DNA of 64,000 nt from NCBI RefSeq assembly GCF_032062135.1, contig NC_092864.1, positions 15,048,647 through 15,112,646 of the forward strand, written 5' to 3'. This stretch comes from Pyxicephalus adspersus (taxonomy: Eukaryota > Chordata > Amphibia > Anura > Pyxicephalidae). Below, piece by piece: positions 24,458 to 37,290 of this stretch. How positions within the stretch are numbered: the first letter of the stretch is position 1; each line of letters begins with the position of its first letter. Position numbers and translations under genes: made by a program. The notes below the pieces were generated by a model. That model was not told the origin of the DNA and ran no database searches. It saw only the letters and a list, made by a program, of their open reading frames with translations.

Positions 24458-25197
24458 TCCTCTTCTCTATAGGAAGTGTGTGGTTAAAAATATAATTAGG
24501 ATGTAAAAAGGCAAAATGAGGTCCCAGACTTTATAGAAGCCCTTATTCCACTGCAATATAAAGGAAGCAAGTAAGTGTCCGGGTTTATTTTTTGAATAGT
24601 TTTGAACTCTGTTAAGTGTTTCTGATTAAGTGTTTTTTTTCTAGATAAAATGGAAATTCTTAATTAGAACTGCAAACTCCTTAATAAGTCACTAATTAGA
24701 TTTAAAACCTCATACAGGTTCTTGGTTTTTCATCGACCATGATAGTCTTGTATGAAAAATTAGTAAAGCAACTCTCCCACAGGGTCGTTTAGTGATCTCA
24801 TCTTCTGGACTGCTAACAATCACTATTTTGTAACTAAACAAAGTGCACCTCTGGTGAAAGCATCCACCTAGAGAATGCTTGGAAAAAATAGTCACAGCTA
24901 AAGCCTGTGTGCCAACCCGCAGTAGTTTGGGCATTAAATCAGATACCAACCCTAACCCAGTCATAGGTTTGGTGGTTGAGTTGCAATAGGTCACATGACC
25001 ACAACTTTTTCAGCTCCGAAAAGGCTACCTTGTCTGGTGCAGGGTGGAAGCAATGCAACTCCTAAAACTCATGCCACTGTATTTTGGCAAACCTTATTAT
25101 CTCCTGCATCAAGAGCTTGTGCCATTCACTCACAATTCCTGTTATCCAGGTACAATGCGTACCTTCCACCATATTGTTTATATGCCACTTTCTCATG

Positions 25198-25363
25198 CAG
25201 TGTTCTCTCCAGCCCCTTTTAGCTGGGTGCACCACTCGGCACTTTACTGCAATTACCTGGCTGTTTTTGGGTGGTTACTGATGAGTTGAGTCACAGTACA
25301 TTGGCTGCCATCCGCCTACAATTTCTTACCACCCAGCTTTAAAAAATTCAGGGTTTAGCACTG
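25198..25363 (+). mobile_element. hAT-like MITE, CAGTGTTCTC family
   Basis: It begins CAGTGTTCTCTCCAGCCCC and ends in AAAAAATTCAGGGTTTAGCA, with the ACTTTACTGCAATTACC/GGTGGTTACTGA core. Confidence 0.75.
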
Positions 25364-25447
25364 TTAGTAGTTGATGTGTCTATAACCATAAGCTATATAA
25401 ATATGCTAGCCAGGTTCTCTGTGCTCTGTAGACTCTGTGCTCACACA

Positions 25448-25671
25448 GGGCCTGATTTATTAAAGCTCTCCAAGGCAGGAGAGGATATACTTTATTCGGT
25501 GAAGCTGGGTGATCCAGCAAACCTGAAATGGATCTGGTCCAGGATTCAAAACATTTGCTAGCAAATAGAAAATGACTTTAAAGAAATCCATTCCAGGTTT
25601 GCTGGATCACCCAGCTTCACTAGTGAAAGTGTATCCTATCCAGCCTTGGAGAGCTTTAGAAAATCAGGGCC
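25448..25671. mobile_element. Palindromic MITE, best-preserved copy
   Basis: The ends GGGCCTGATTTATTAAAGC and AGCTTTAGAAAATCAGGGCC, then AGCTGGGTGATCCAGCAAAC and GTTTGCTGGATCACCCAGCT, are inverted repeats around a ~55-bp centre. The same family is at 11099 and 11330. Confidence 0.85.
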
Positions 25672-26182
25672 AAAAAGAGAGAAGAAAGCTGGCCTGCACA
25701 GACTGATTCCACAAAAGATTGCAAAAGAATAACAATTTACTCAACCTGGTTTCAGTCAAGCAGAAACAATTTAGATTTTGGGGACATTTGCACTATTACC
25801 AGTTCACTAAAAGATTGCCTGTAATAGGGACTCAGGAGGATGAAGTGCTCTGCAACCAAACACCATCAGTGACATCTGATGTTAGGAGAACACAGCTGGA
25901 ACAGGGAGACAAGACTCTGCTTGAGGCCCGGCAAACAGAACATCATGTACGGACTTGCACATTTCCCCCGTCCCTCCAAGGTCCTTCAGCTTGGGTCATA
26001 AGCTGTTTTTTTTTTAAATAGCTTATAGTTTATTATAAACTCTTCTGAAGTGCAGAGTGCATTCCAAACCTGGAATTCAAACATTGATTTCTACAAAACA
26101 CAGAAAAGGTCTGCAGAAGCATCATGTGGCTACAGCAACAGTTTCATTATGTTGGATTTTTATTTTTATTATTAACATCAAT

Positions 26183-26183
26183 G

Positions 26184-26217
<34 letters not shown>
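26183..26217. repeat. (AAT)n microsatellite
   Basis: About 12 AAT units, directly visible. Confidence 0.95.
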
Positions 26218-26218
<1 letters not shown>

Positions 26219-26689
26219 GCATTTATCAAGATTTTCCATTTCCATTTCCCTTCTCATGGCTGCAGCTTTCTATTTTCTCTATCTCTTTTACAAATATTAT
26301 GGCAATATTGGCATCTCATGGCATTTGAGTCACATTACTTGGGACACAGATATTTGTGGTTTGCTGTTGGAAATAACCAGTCACACGTCATCTGCTTCCA
26401 GCCTTATCTTGGGAACTAATTAGGCACCTTGGCCTTGAATATAGGGAGGTGGGGAGATAATAAATTATATATTGTTATGTAATATACAGCATCTAGGTCT
26501 AGCAGTGATCTATTTGCCCAAACGTTCAGTGCTTTGCCATGACCTGCCAAAATCTCTATACCAATTCGACTCAAATTCCCACTTCCACTCAAAAAAACAA
26601 AACATTTTTAGAGACTGTCATTATTGAATAGTGAATATTTAGAAAAACTGGGGACTACACATATAAAGTAAAGTGAACTTTATTAATAA

Positions 26690-27015
26690 TATTATTACAC
26701 AGTATTTGTAAAGCGCCAACATATTATGCAGTGCTTTACAAAGTCCATAGTCATATCACCAGCTGTCCCTAAAAGGAGCTCACAATCTAATGTCCCTACC
26801 ATAGTCATATGTCATTAACACAGTCTAAAGTCAATTATGGGGTGAAGCCATTAACCTAACTGCATGTTTTTGGAATGTGAGAGGAAACAAGAAAACCCAC
26901 GCAAGCACGATGAGAACCTGCAAACGCCATGCAGATAGTATGGTGGACAAGATTCGAACCTGGGACCTAGCGCTGTAAAAGCCAGAGTGCTAACCACTGA
27001 GCCACCATGCTGCCC
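26690..27015 (-). mobile_element. tRNA-derived SINE with L2-type tail (minus)
   Basis: Read on minus, the head GTGGCTCAGTGGTTAGCAC (near 27007-26989) is an A-box-like region and GGTTCGAATC (26960-26951) is a perfect B box, so the element derives from a tRNA and could carry a pol III promoter. The body has CATGCAGTTAGGTTAATGGC. The 3' end GCGCCAACATATTATGCAGTG (reverse complement of the L2 tail) is shared with the LINE copies here. Confidence 0.85.
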
Positions 27016-27512
27016 TCCACCATACTTTGGATCAGCCTCATTCAAAATGTTATTCCCTGTTTTGGGTTCACTCTGGGTAAGACAATATTCCTCCTTCCCT
27101 TTAGCATGATTTTAAAGTACAATATACCTAGTTCAGAAGTTAAATGAATTGTTGTCTCTGTCCTGTATATGTAAATTAAAAATATAGTAGGAGACACAGA
27201 TCCCACTGGCTCCAAAAACACCACAATATTTTGTCTATCAGCACTTTTTAAATATCAGTTACCTTTGCTGTTCCTGGGCATTAATCTGCAGCAATGTAAA
27301 CTTCCAGATCACCTAAAATGCAATCTCATATTTATCAAGCAAGTAACAACCTGACCATAATAAAATGTTTGTGCAGACTCCGTACTTATTTACCCAGCTC
27401 ATGTCGGTCATTGAAATTCTCCATTCAGAGACGACAACCTGCCAATTATCTACAACGATAATGTTCTAAAGCAAGTCAACCACTATACTGTCAAGGAAAC
27501 ATGCATTAGAAA

Positions 27513-27810
27513 CAGTGGCAGTTAGCACTTCGGGCTTTGCAGCGCTAGGTCCCAGGTTGGAATCAGGGGCAGGACACTATCTGCATGGAGTTTGCAGGTT
27601 CTCCCCTTGTTTGCGTGGATGTACTCTGGTCCAAAAACATGCAGTTAGGTTAATTGGCTTCCCCAAAACTGACCTTAGACTGTAATAAAGGCATATGACA
27701 GATGTAGAGACATTAAATTGTGAACCCTTAAAGGGACAGCTAGTGACATGACTATAGACTTTGTACAGCGCTGTCTAATGTTGGTGCTATATAAATACTG
27801 TGTATTAAAA
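27513..27810 (+). mobile_element. tRNA-derived SINE with L2-type tail (plus)
   Basis: It starts CAGTGGCAGTTAGCAC. The B box GGTTGGAATC (27555-27564) has one substitution. The body is TCTGCATGGAGTTTGCAGG and ACATGCAGTTAGGTTAATTG. The tail is TGTACAGCGCTGTCTAATG then GGTGCTATATAAATACTG. With the copy at 26690 it forms a head-to-head pair about 500 bp apart. Confidence 0.85.
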
Positions 27811-30309
27811 AGAAGGATGTCAATGCTTCGTCTGAAAATGATTTGTACCTGTCCATCTTTGGCATCCCATGTTTTTTGAGTTCCTGCCCTGGAACAAGCA
27901 CATACCAAGCAAAGGCAGATAGGTGGAGAGTCTGAACTCCCTTTCTGATTCTGACAGGACCAGGGTTATTACTGCTCAATGACTGAGAAAGCACTAAAGA
28001 ATATGTTCATTTCCCTGGTAAAAGGAAGTTGTAGTAAGGCTTCAAGGAAGCTTGTAATTTTATTACCTCAGGTTAGTCAATGAAGGTTATCACTTAAACT
28101 CCAGACGTTGTACAGTTTTTAGGATAAAAAGGGTAAAGTGTATGTAGCGTGCCATCTGTATCCTGCTCAGAAGACAAAACAGGAAATGAGAGAATGTCTC
28201 CTGAAAAAAAGGGAATCCTTATCCTAGACTGTTGTCACCGGAACATAAGTGTTCCTACTGAAAGGTTTTTCCTCGAATTTTAATGTCCTGATAATGTTAA
28301 AAGTTTTATTTCCCATTATTTTAATGTCAAGAAGGAGGGGAATCTTCCCTAGTAGATAAGCATGCTACAAAAAGAAACAACTTTGTACATTGACCCCTTA
28401 AAATGACTAAAAGCTACTTCTATAATAATGAATCCATATGTGGGCTGGGTAAAACGAGAAAATAGTCTTCCTTTAGGCAAATGCCATTTCCTAACAAGCT
28501 GGGACTTGGCAAATGTTTGTAGTGCCGCCACTATCTTCACATTCCACTACTGAAGCCAATGGCTATGCTGGTACATGGCGAGACTGTATAGAATGTCGCT
28601 CTCCCATTTCAAGAATTGCAGCATTCTTATTTATGGGGTATCTGCAGCGAATATCTCACCATCTATAAATAAGACCATCACTGATAATAGGATAAGCCCT
28701 GTTTACTTATGGCACCATCAAATGATCCAACAATATGTCTCCTAAACAATGCAAGGCCAATATATATATCTTGAACATGTGATATCCCAGTACTGTGTCA
28801 TTCTGAGCCCTGTACTAACATCAGATCACTGTCTATGGAAACTTTATTTCCTGATCATTTCTGGATGAGTGTTGTACACACAGCACTATTCTTTCTATGG
28901 AGCGGCAAGGAAGTGCCCTCTGTGCCCACCCTGATCTCGGGCATGCGCAGAAGGAGCCCTTTCTTTAATGGGAGAAAACAAAATTGCCAATCTCACTGCA
29001 ATCTTTTCCCCATCTACGTCACCCGATATCGCGCCTGCGCAGTACCTGGAACCTGGAAGAGTGAAAAACATGACAGCACCCAGCACTTCCTCTGTGCCAG
29101 GCAGAAGACAGATACGCAGGACACAAATGAAGAAACTCCCAGGTCTTCCTAGAGGTGTGTTTTTTATATTTTGACCTTAGTTCCAATTTAAATAGACCAC
29201 TGAACAAGGATTGTTATAACTGGTATATAAGCGCAAAAAAACATTTCTCTTGACCAAAATACAGACATGTCCTGTGTACACTTCCTGTGTTACCTAAGGA
29301 ATGCAGTCAGCTTTTTGAGTTTATATCTTGGTCTACAGAATAATCAGCCCATATGTTGCAGAGATGAAAGATGTGAGCGATTCGGTAGTTTAGCAAATGG
29401 CAACTGGGCAGGGCACTAAGGTGCCATGTATTGCTAGAGTATTGCTTATAAGAAAAGTATTATTTTTTGCAACCATAGCTAAAAAAAATTACTGTCAAAC
29501 ACTGCAAGACATAAAGACAGTAACATCAAGAATAACATTATATCTGCCAGGTCTAAAGCTCGATGCACGTGTACAGAAACGCTGGGGTGAAGGCATTTTT
29601 AGAAAACACCAGAAGCAGCTATGTTTAACACTACCAAGCAGCAATGAACATATCAGGAGACACAAAGATGCAAACAGCTGACTTCCTGTTCCAGTAATCC
29701 CAAACAAGACAAATCACGAACCGTTATCTTGCTGCTGAACACAGCTGCAGAGAGCAATGCGCCGCATTGAGCACCATAGATATCCATCTCCGCACTGCTA
29801 CATACAAAGCTGTGAATGTAACAATGTAACACTTATTTCAGGTGTATTGCTCTTTAATTAGAAGCGATCATTTCTGAAAAAATGACCTAGACAATTTTAC
29901 CTCGTTCAGTTTGTCTTGTGTGCTGTAAGAAATAAAAAGCAAATGACGAAAATTCTTGTAAGTGTGGGGTTTGACCGGAGGTTGTATGGAGACATCAGCT
30001 CTAAAAGCATTCACATCATTATCTGTTACATAATTACAAGCAGCAGGAGATTCCCTGGGCATGGAGATGCCTCTCTGTACACAGCCACAGGAGTGTGTCA
30101 ATAAATCATAGACTTGGCAGCTCTGCAGAGAAGCAATATTCTACCAGCGGCCCTGTTTGTTTGTTTTCCGCAATAGTCCGGGCAAGGTGGGGGGGAGCAC
30201 CAGGAATGGCACCTACCTTGACACTGGAATCCCTGCTTGCCGAAACCCCTGTAAGAGAACAGAAACAAAAGCCAGTGTCACCATAAGGAATCGAATAACC
30301 AGTTCAGAT
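27811..30309. other. Intronic stretch, few recognised elements
   Basis: 28795-28935 matches part of the GTACACACG-family repeat (GAGTGTTGTACACACAGCAC, TTTCTATGGAGCGG). Otherwise I recognise nothing coding or repetitive. Confidence 0.5.
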
Positions 30310-30778
30310 ATAAATTATTATTATCATTATTATTATTATTATACAAGATTTATATAGTACCGACATATTACACAGTGCTTTACATTAAATAGGGGTTGCA
30401 AATGACAGACAAATACAGCCAGTGACACAGGAGGAGGAGGGGACCCTGCCCTGAAGAGCTTACAATCTAGGAGGTGAAGGAAGTATCACACAATAGGAGG
30501 GGGTTATGGAATGGTGGGTGAGTGTTGAGGGATTTAAAAAACAGAAGAAGACAGGTAGGTGAGTTTGATAAGATGGGCGCTCTTCTGAAGGAGCAGAAAG
30601 TAGGAGCAAGCCGAATAGGACGAGGAAGACCACTACCTCCTAGATTGTAAGCTCTTCGGAGCAGGGTCCTCTCCTCTTCTTGTGTCATTGTCTGTCTTGG
30701 TCTCTCATTTGCAACCCCTATTTAATGTACAGCGCTGAGTAATATGTTGGCGCTATATAAATCCTGTATAATAATAAT
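30310..30778. mobile_element. Two L2 tails in back-to-back inverted arrangement
   Basis: 30310-30635 is a minus-strand L2 3' end (TATTACACAGTGCTTTACAT, GCAAGCCGAATAGGACGAGG). 30636-30778 is a plus-strand L2 tail (CCTCCTAGATTGTAAGCTC, GTTGGCGCTATATAAATCC). Their 3' ends, with (ATT)n and (AAT)n, point outward, so the pair forms a long imperfect inverted repeat. Confidence 0.8.
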
Positions 30779-31059
30779 CATGTTCATTGGCATATAAAAC
30801 AGCAATCTGGTTTGATAGCAGGCACCAGGAGAGGCACAGGGTAGGTCTGAATTGGACCTTAGTACCCCACCACCATCTAACAGTCTCATAGCTAAGTGAG
30901 GTTCTGGTACAACAGATCCAATGTGTAGCAAATTAGGAAGGGGATTCTTGAAAATAAAGGCCAGCCACTTCCTCCCAAACCTCTCCTGAAGTCTAGCCAG
31001 AGGTGCATGTTTTGCAGATAACATTGAATAAGGTTGGGGTAGTTGAGTTATTTACATCT

Positions 31060-31340
31060 AAAGCCTCATACATACATGTGATGATTGTTGATGGAAATGA
31101 TTTTCCATGTGAATATTCCCTGTGACAGAACAAACAAGCACCGTACACACAGCGTCATTCTGTTCTATGTAAAGGGGAGAGAAGGACAAGTGAGCAGCAC
31201 CCCTCTGTGCTCTCCTCCATAGAATTTGATCATCCGTTCATTCTCAATTAGTTGTTCGTCAATCCACTGTGGCAGATTGTTGAACATCAGGGGATCGCTG
31301 TACACTTCAGATATTCACCCAAGACTGTCTCATGCAAGGA
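31060..31340 (+). repeat. GTACACACG-family repeat copy
   Basis: It shows CATACATGTGATGATTGTTG, CACCGTACACACAGCGTCAT, TCTATGTAAAGGGGAGAG and TCGCTGTACACTTCAGAT in the same order as the copy at 24152-24457. Confidence 0.65.
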
Positions 31341-32334
31341 TTATCCAGCACGTGTTAAAAGCTTTGGGAAAAGTAATTAAAGCAGAACCTAAACTCTAAC
31401 CTGTCCCCATTGCATCCCTGATGCCTGACCCCTCTCTTCTCCGCACTGATCTTTAGCCATCTTGGTTGACCGGGTTGACGCAACGTACACCCAGATGTGC
31501 AGGAGTTCAATCATTCCCAGCATATGAAAGGGAAGCCACGAATACTGCGTATCCCTAAGATGAGCAGCTCAGTGAATTTTGATAGATGGGCAGGGATTAG
31601 GCAGGTAAGAATCTGCCTGACCACAAATTTTTAAAGTGGATTTGCTACATTTGTAGTTTACTACAAAACATGAAACACTGATTTGGAGAATGTCCAATTG
31701 AACCTCCCATTTTTTAATATGTGTAACGTTATAAAATAAGGCAGCTTCAGTTTTTGTTCTTATTTATTATTCAGTTAAAGCTGTAATAATTCATTAAGTT
31801 GCAGAACAATGGAGATTCAGACTTCAGAAATCTGACGAGCCCCCTGCACAGTGCTCCAATCAGCAACCCTGCTCAATGGTGTTGATTGGAGAAGCATGCA
31901 GGGGACAAGTCAAATCACTGCTCTATATGATATAATAAAGCACTAAAGAGTAATATATTTGAAAACACTATTTTTTTTCAAGCCATTTTTGCAATTCCAA
32001 CATACAGTTACTTTATATATTAGCATACATCTAATTGGGTTCACAGTGAGGTAGGGTTAGAGGAAATTTCAGTTGCCATTTAATTTTTTTATGGATTTTT
32101 ACTTTTACACCCTGCACTTATCCTTCCACACATCCCCCCTCACCGTAACATAACCTAACCCACCTTCCTGCTCTAGAGGAAACTAAGGCTATGTTCAGAC
32201 TGTCGGTGAAGTTGCCATGCAGTAACGGTTATTTCATGCGCCAAACTCCTTCCTTGGGTGAGATGGTACATGACAGCCCAATACAGAATGAAAGGGGGTG
32301 ACAGAGGGCTGTTCAATGGAAGCGGTGCGGTGGT

Positions 32335-32920
32335 CGAGCAGATAGCCAGGAGCTGTGCACCTAGCCTTCTTGATCTCCCTGTTTGATAATATCCACTGCT
32401 CACAAGTCTTCATTCCTGTCTAGCTTGCCAGCCGCCAGGAGCTCTACAGGTCTGCACCTAGACTTATTTAGATCCCAAGGGTTGCAGTCTCCCTGTTTGT
32501 TTACATCCACTGCCTACACCTGCGCAATCCAGCCCAAAAGACTCCATGAATGCTTGTACCTGTTTGGGTCTGCACCTAGCCCTACTGAGATCCCAAGGGT
32601 CCTAGTCCCCCTGTCCACATACCGTAAGCTTTCATTCCTGCCTACACCTGTGCAGTCCAGTCCCATGGACCCTTATGAGGCCACGCAGGAATGTTTGATC
32701 CAATGTCATTGCGCACCTAGACCTACAGAGCTCCCAAGGGTCCCGGTCTCCCTGTTTATATCCACAGCCTGCAAGTCTTCATTCCTTCCTAGCTGAGCAG
32801 TTGGCCAGGAGCCATGCAGATCTGCACCTAGCCGTGCTGTGATTCCAAGTCTCGTAGTCTCCCTGTATGTTTACATAAACCGCCTGCACCTGTGCAGTAC
32901 ACCCACATAGACTTCAATGG
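32335..32920. repeat. Minisatellite, ~115-bp unit
   Basis: CTCCCTGTTTG-like words start at 32374, 32489, about 32607, 32748 and 32859. Each is preceded by CCTAG...GATCCCAAGGGT and followed by ACATCCACTGCCTACACCTG or a relative. About five diverged units. The 137-codon open frame across it is explained by the repeat. Confidence 0.8.
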
Positions 32921-33526
32921 GGCTCATTTTCCATCACTTATCACACTATAAAAGTTCATGGAGTGTACTGCGCAGGTAAGAAAAAAAAAAGACTGACAGA
33001 AGTTAAACAGCAAAACCACAGCCCTCAGTATGTCGGGAGAGAAAAGGTTAGACCAGGTCAGGATAGGTGCGGGGGAATGAGTGCAAGGTGTATAGAAGTG
33101 CGCTAATCCTTTAAATACAAACACTATTACACTCCTAATGCAATAATATTTGGCAATGCAACATGGTAGATTCATCACAGCTCCTGCGTCCAGTGAACTT
33201 GGCTGCTTATTCAGCGTGCTCGTTCACTCAGCCTCCATACTCATCATGGGAATATTAATACAGCTCTGTGCTGGAATACAAACAATCCACTGCAGGCAAA
33301 GCACCAACAGAAAGCACGCTGCTGTGTTAAAAAAAAAAAAGAAGATGCTTCAAAAATAAAGGGAAAACCACAGCAAACCCGATTGTATCTCAGCAGCTGT
33401 TTCAAAAATAGCTGCAGTTACAACGTGTGGGCGGAAAGACAAGGATCAGGTGTAAGAAAAACCCAAATCCAAGGGCCTGGAGGACGAAGAGGTGAACGCA
33501 CCGAGAAGTACAAGCCAGAGGAGGGC

Positions 33527-33697
33527 ATGGCGGCGTGCCATTCATCTGCAGTTTGGGCTGACAACTTGCTTCGGCTGTGTCACCGGGGTCTGCAATGCAG
33601 CGAGACACTGCTGCCGGATGAATGTAAACTGAGACTGTACCTAGAGGGATTCACATGCTGTGAATGTTGCGATTGTAAACAAAATAACTCCCTGCAG
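33527..33697 (+). CDS. Possible first exon, unidentified (antisense to PRKCB intron)
   Basis: I do not recognise this protein. An ATG in good context (GGGCATGGCG) opens 57 codons rich in Cys (MAACHSSAVWADN... to ...TCCECCDCKQNNSLQ), ending exactly at CTGCAG|GTATGA, a plausible splice donor. The frame is also open upstream to 33383. The GC content is higher than in neighbouring sequence. There is no second exon I can point to and no domain match, so this may be chance. It would be transcribed opposite to PRKCB. Confidence 0.15.
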
Positions 33698-35089
33698 GTA
33701 TGACTGACATTTACCCGATGCATTTAGAGCTGCATTACAGTATAGGTATATCTTACATTTGACTTGCATTTAATGCACCAGTGCATGTAGCTAGCCATTA
33801 CACAGAATGCAATCTGATAAATAGGTAGTCAGATCAGCCACATCTTGTATTTGGTAGGTGATACACTAATCTGCTGCAGAGCCACAAAACTTTCAGGTGC
33901 TTCAGACAGCCCCCCCGAACTCTCTGAGGTTTTTCCTGCCGGTTTATACTCCACTGCAGGATGCAGTAGAAATGCATGGAGCAGCAAAGGGTAGCTCAGA
34001 AAGAAAGCAGCCCAATTGCCAATCAGTTGATGTTCTAGAATGTTCTCTGATTGGAGAGGAAAGATAGATACCCTTATCACATTTCTGGTTCTCCTTTCAC
34101 CATTCAGGACAACCAGGGCTCACAAGACATGGGTTAAATGATGCCAGCCATTAGACTGAGGGCATCTAGTGGCAGATAGAAGTACTACAGAGCTCTGTAC
34201 TTAAGGTGAACATTGCAGCATTTTGTGTGGTTTATCCTGTGATGGTCATTTTATTTTGTTGTCAGAGTTCTGCTTTAAGAAAAAGTCAAACCCCCCCCCC
34301 CATCCCTGGCAACTCTTTCCTGCACCTATGACTTACAGCGATGAAAACCCCAAAACCTTGCACTAGGCACCCATTCTTCTGAACCCGAAGGACACTACAA
34401 ATTAATGTTTCTTGCAAACATTCAGCAGAAAAGTTGCAAACTACAATCAGCACAGAATTCTCTTCAGCTGCCATAATAAACAATAGCGACTGGTTGCTAT
34501 GGGTTACCGCACACTGCTAGAAGCTATAGAAAGTCATTAGGCTTATTTAAAAAAGAATTGCCTTCCATCATTGCAAAGAGGTGCATTTTGGTTGCTATGG
34601 GATACTGCAAGCTGGGATGCCTCCACACAACACATGAGCATGGTAATCTAAGTTCTGGACATCGCATGCCAAGCAGCCTTTCCCCCTCATCGCAATGTTG
34701 TCACCACAACGGGCATCTCATTCACACAGCCTCTGTCATTCATTAAAAGACTCTCCCGCTAATCTGAAGCACAAATGGAACGCCACGCTCGTCAGAATCC
34801 CTCAGTTAAGCCACAGCGGGCTGCGTTGCTAATCCAGCTTCCGAAACGGCATTCCTCTACATGGTAATAATCTGCGCTACAGCCATGGCAGTGCTACAAG
34901 AGAAGCAGAGGAGGAAGTATGGCCAAGGGGGGCTGATTGTAGCAGCATCAGGAAGAAGCGCGGTCAGGGATCGGTGACGGATGGGCAACGTTTCTCAGCG
35001 AGTTTCCTGTGTGTGTGTTTACACCACAAACTGATGTGAACGCTAAGACACCAGCAGGAAAGAACGCGTCCTACAAACCGAGATCGCAC

Positions 35090-35945
35090 CAATCACCCTC
35101 CATGGTGCCATACACGGGTGGCGCTGGTACCCCCACAATGTCACTGATGACCCTTTGAAAATGGTGCTGGTACCCCTTGAATTATCACCAATCACCCTCT
35201 ACGGATGACGTTAGTACCCCACAATCTCACCGGTGACCCTCCGCAGAAGGCGTTGGTACCCTCTGGAGTTTTACTGGTCATTCTTCATGGTACCCCCACA
35301 ATATCTGCAGTCACCCTCCATGGATAGAGCTGGTACCCTCACAATGACAGCGGCCACCCTTCGTGGACTGTGCTGGTACTTCCTGTAATGCAGATGGTGC
35401 TGATACCCCCTCAATGTCACCCCCCAGGGATGGCGCTAATACCCCACATTGTTACCAGTGACCCTCCATGGATGGGGTTGGTTTACCTCCCCCCCTTGAT
35501 GTCACCAATCACCCTCAGTGGATGACCCTAGTACCCCCACATTGTCACCACTGACCCTCAATGGGATGGCGTTAGTACCCCACAATGTCACTGGTGACCC
35601 TTCGTAGATGGCACTGGTAACCCCCCACCCTTTAATGTCACCAATCACCCTCTGCTGACAACCCTGGTACCCCCACAATCAGACATCCAGACATCCTTGG
35701 AGGATGGCGCTATTACCCTCTCAATACCACTGGTCAACCTTCACTGATAGGTACCAATGGTACCCCATAATGTCACCGGTGACCCTCCGCAGATGGCGTT
35801 GGTACCCTCTGGAGTTTCACTGGTCATTCTTTATGGTACCCCCCATTATCTCCAGTCACCCCCCATGGATGGCGCTAGTACCCCACAATGTCACAGGTGA
35901 CTCTTAGCGGATGGTGCTAGTATCCCTCCATCCCCCCGGTGTCAC
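35090..35945. repeat. Minisatellite, ~45-bp unit with higher-order copy
   Basis: Words such as GGTACCCCCACAATGTCAC and ACCCTCCATGGATGG(C) recur about every 45 bp. A ~110-bp block beginning CACCGGTGACCCTCCGCAGA appears at about 35220 and again at about 35774 with few changes, showing a segmental duplication inside the array. It ends about 600 bp from PRKCB exon 1, on the intron side. Confidence 0.85.
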
Positions 35946-36550
35946 CGGTCATTATGGGAATATAAAAGTAATTTTAGGACAGGGATGAGGCTTCACAGAA
36001 CACCCCCCCCCCAGCATGAACCAATCACATAACACCGATACAACATGAACATCGAGATGCAAATTGCAGAAGGAAGTCGGGGCGCCATGCTCGGCTCCTT
36101 TATTACCTCCTGTCCAAGTTTCATCAGCAGGACCTCCACTGCTAGCAACCAATTAGCAATCACCAAACTTAGATGAACTGGGACCTGGTTGCTAGGGGTA
36201 ACCAAGGGTTGCTAGGGGTTACCGGACTTCTACTCATTGGATGCATAGAAATCAGATGCAAACCCGCCGCTGAATAATGCAACCAATAAGCCACAAGCCG
36301 CCACAAAGTCTAAATCTGATTGGTCACTGATGTGAAAGTTATCGGTGATCCTTAGAGAGTGCTGTAACCCCTAGCAACCATTTCTTAGTTAGGAGTGGAG
36401 GGAAGGTAAATGATGTGGCTGATGTGTAAGGGATGCAGGGTCCCTATGGGTACCACAGAACAGCAGCATGCAGGCTAGGTTGGGATGACACCAGGATGCA
36501 GTGCCGGTAAGTTGCAGTGCCGGTAGGTTGCAGTGCCCCTCCCCCCAGGG
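35946..36550. other. Intron start next to PRKCB exon 1
   Basis: It contains a C-run at 36002-36011, a GTTGCTAGGGGT word repeated at about 36189 and 36210, and a GTTGCAGTGCC(GGTA) repeat near 36500-36540. No coding signal. Confidence 0.5.
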
Positions 36551-36554
36551 CTCA

Positions 36555-37290
<736 letters not shown>

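Noticed and set aside
24013..24495. Several overlapping frames on both strands
   Set aside because: They coincide with the GTACACACG repeat, whose palindromes and CpG-rich words keep several frames open.
26951..27007. tRNA gene suggested by A-box and B-box sequences
   Set aside because: It has no tRNA cloverleaf end and continues into a SINE body; the same head recurs in other SINE copies.
32383..32796. 137-codon open frame on plus
   Set aside because: It is fully explained by the ~115-bp minisatellite.
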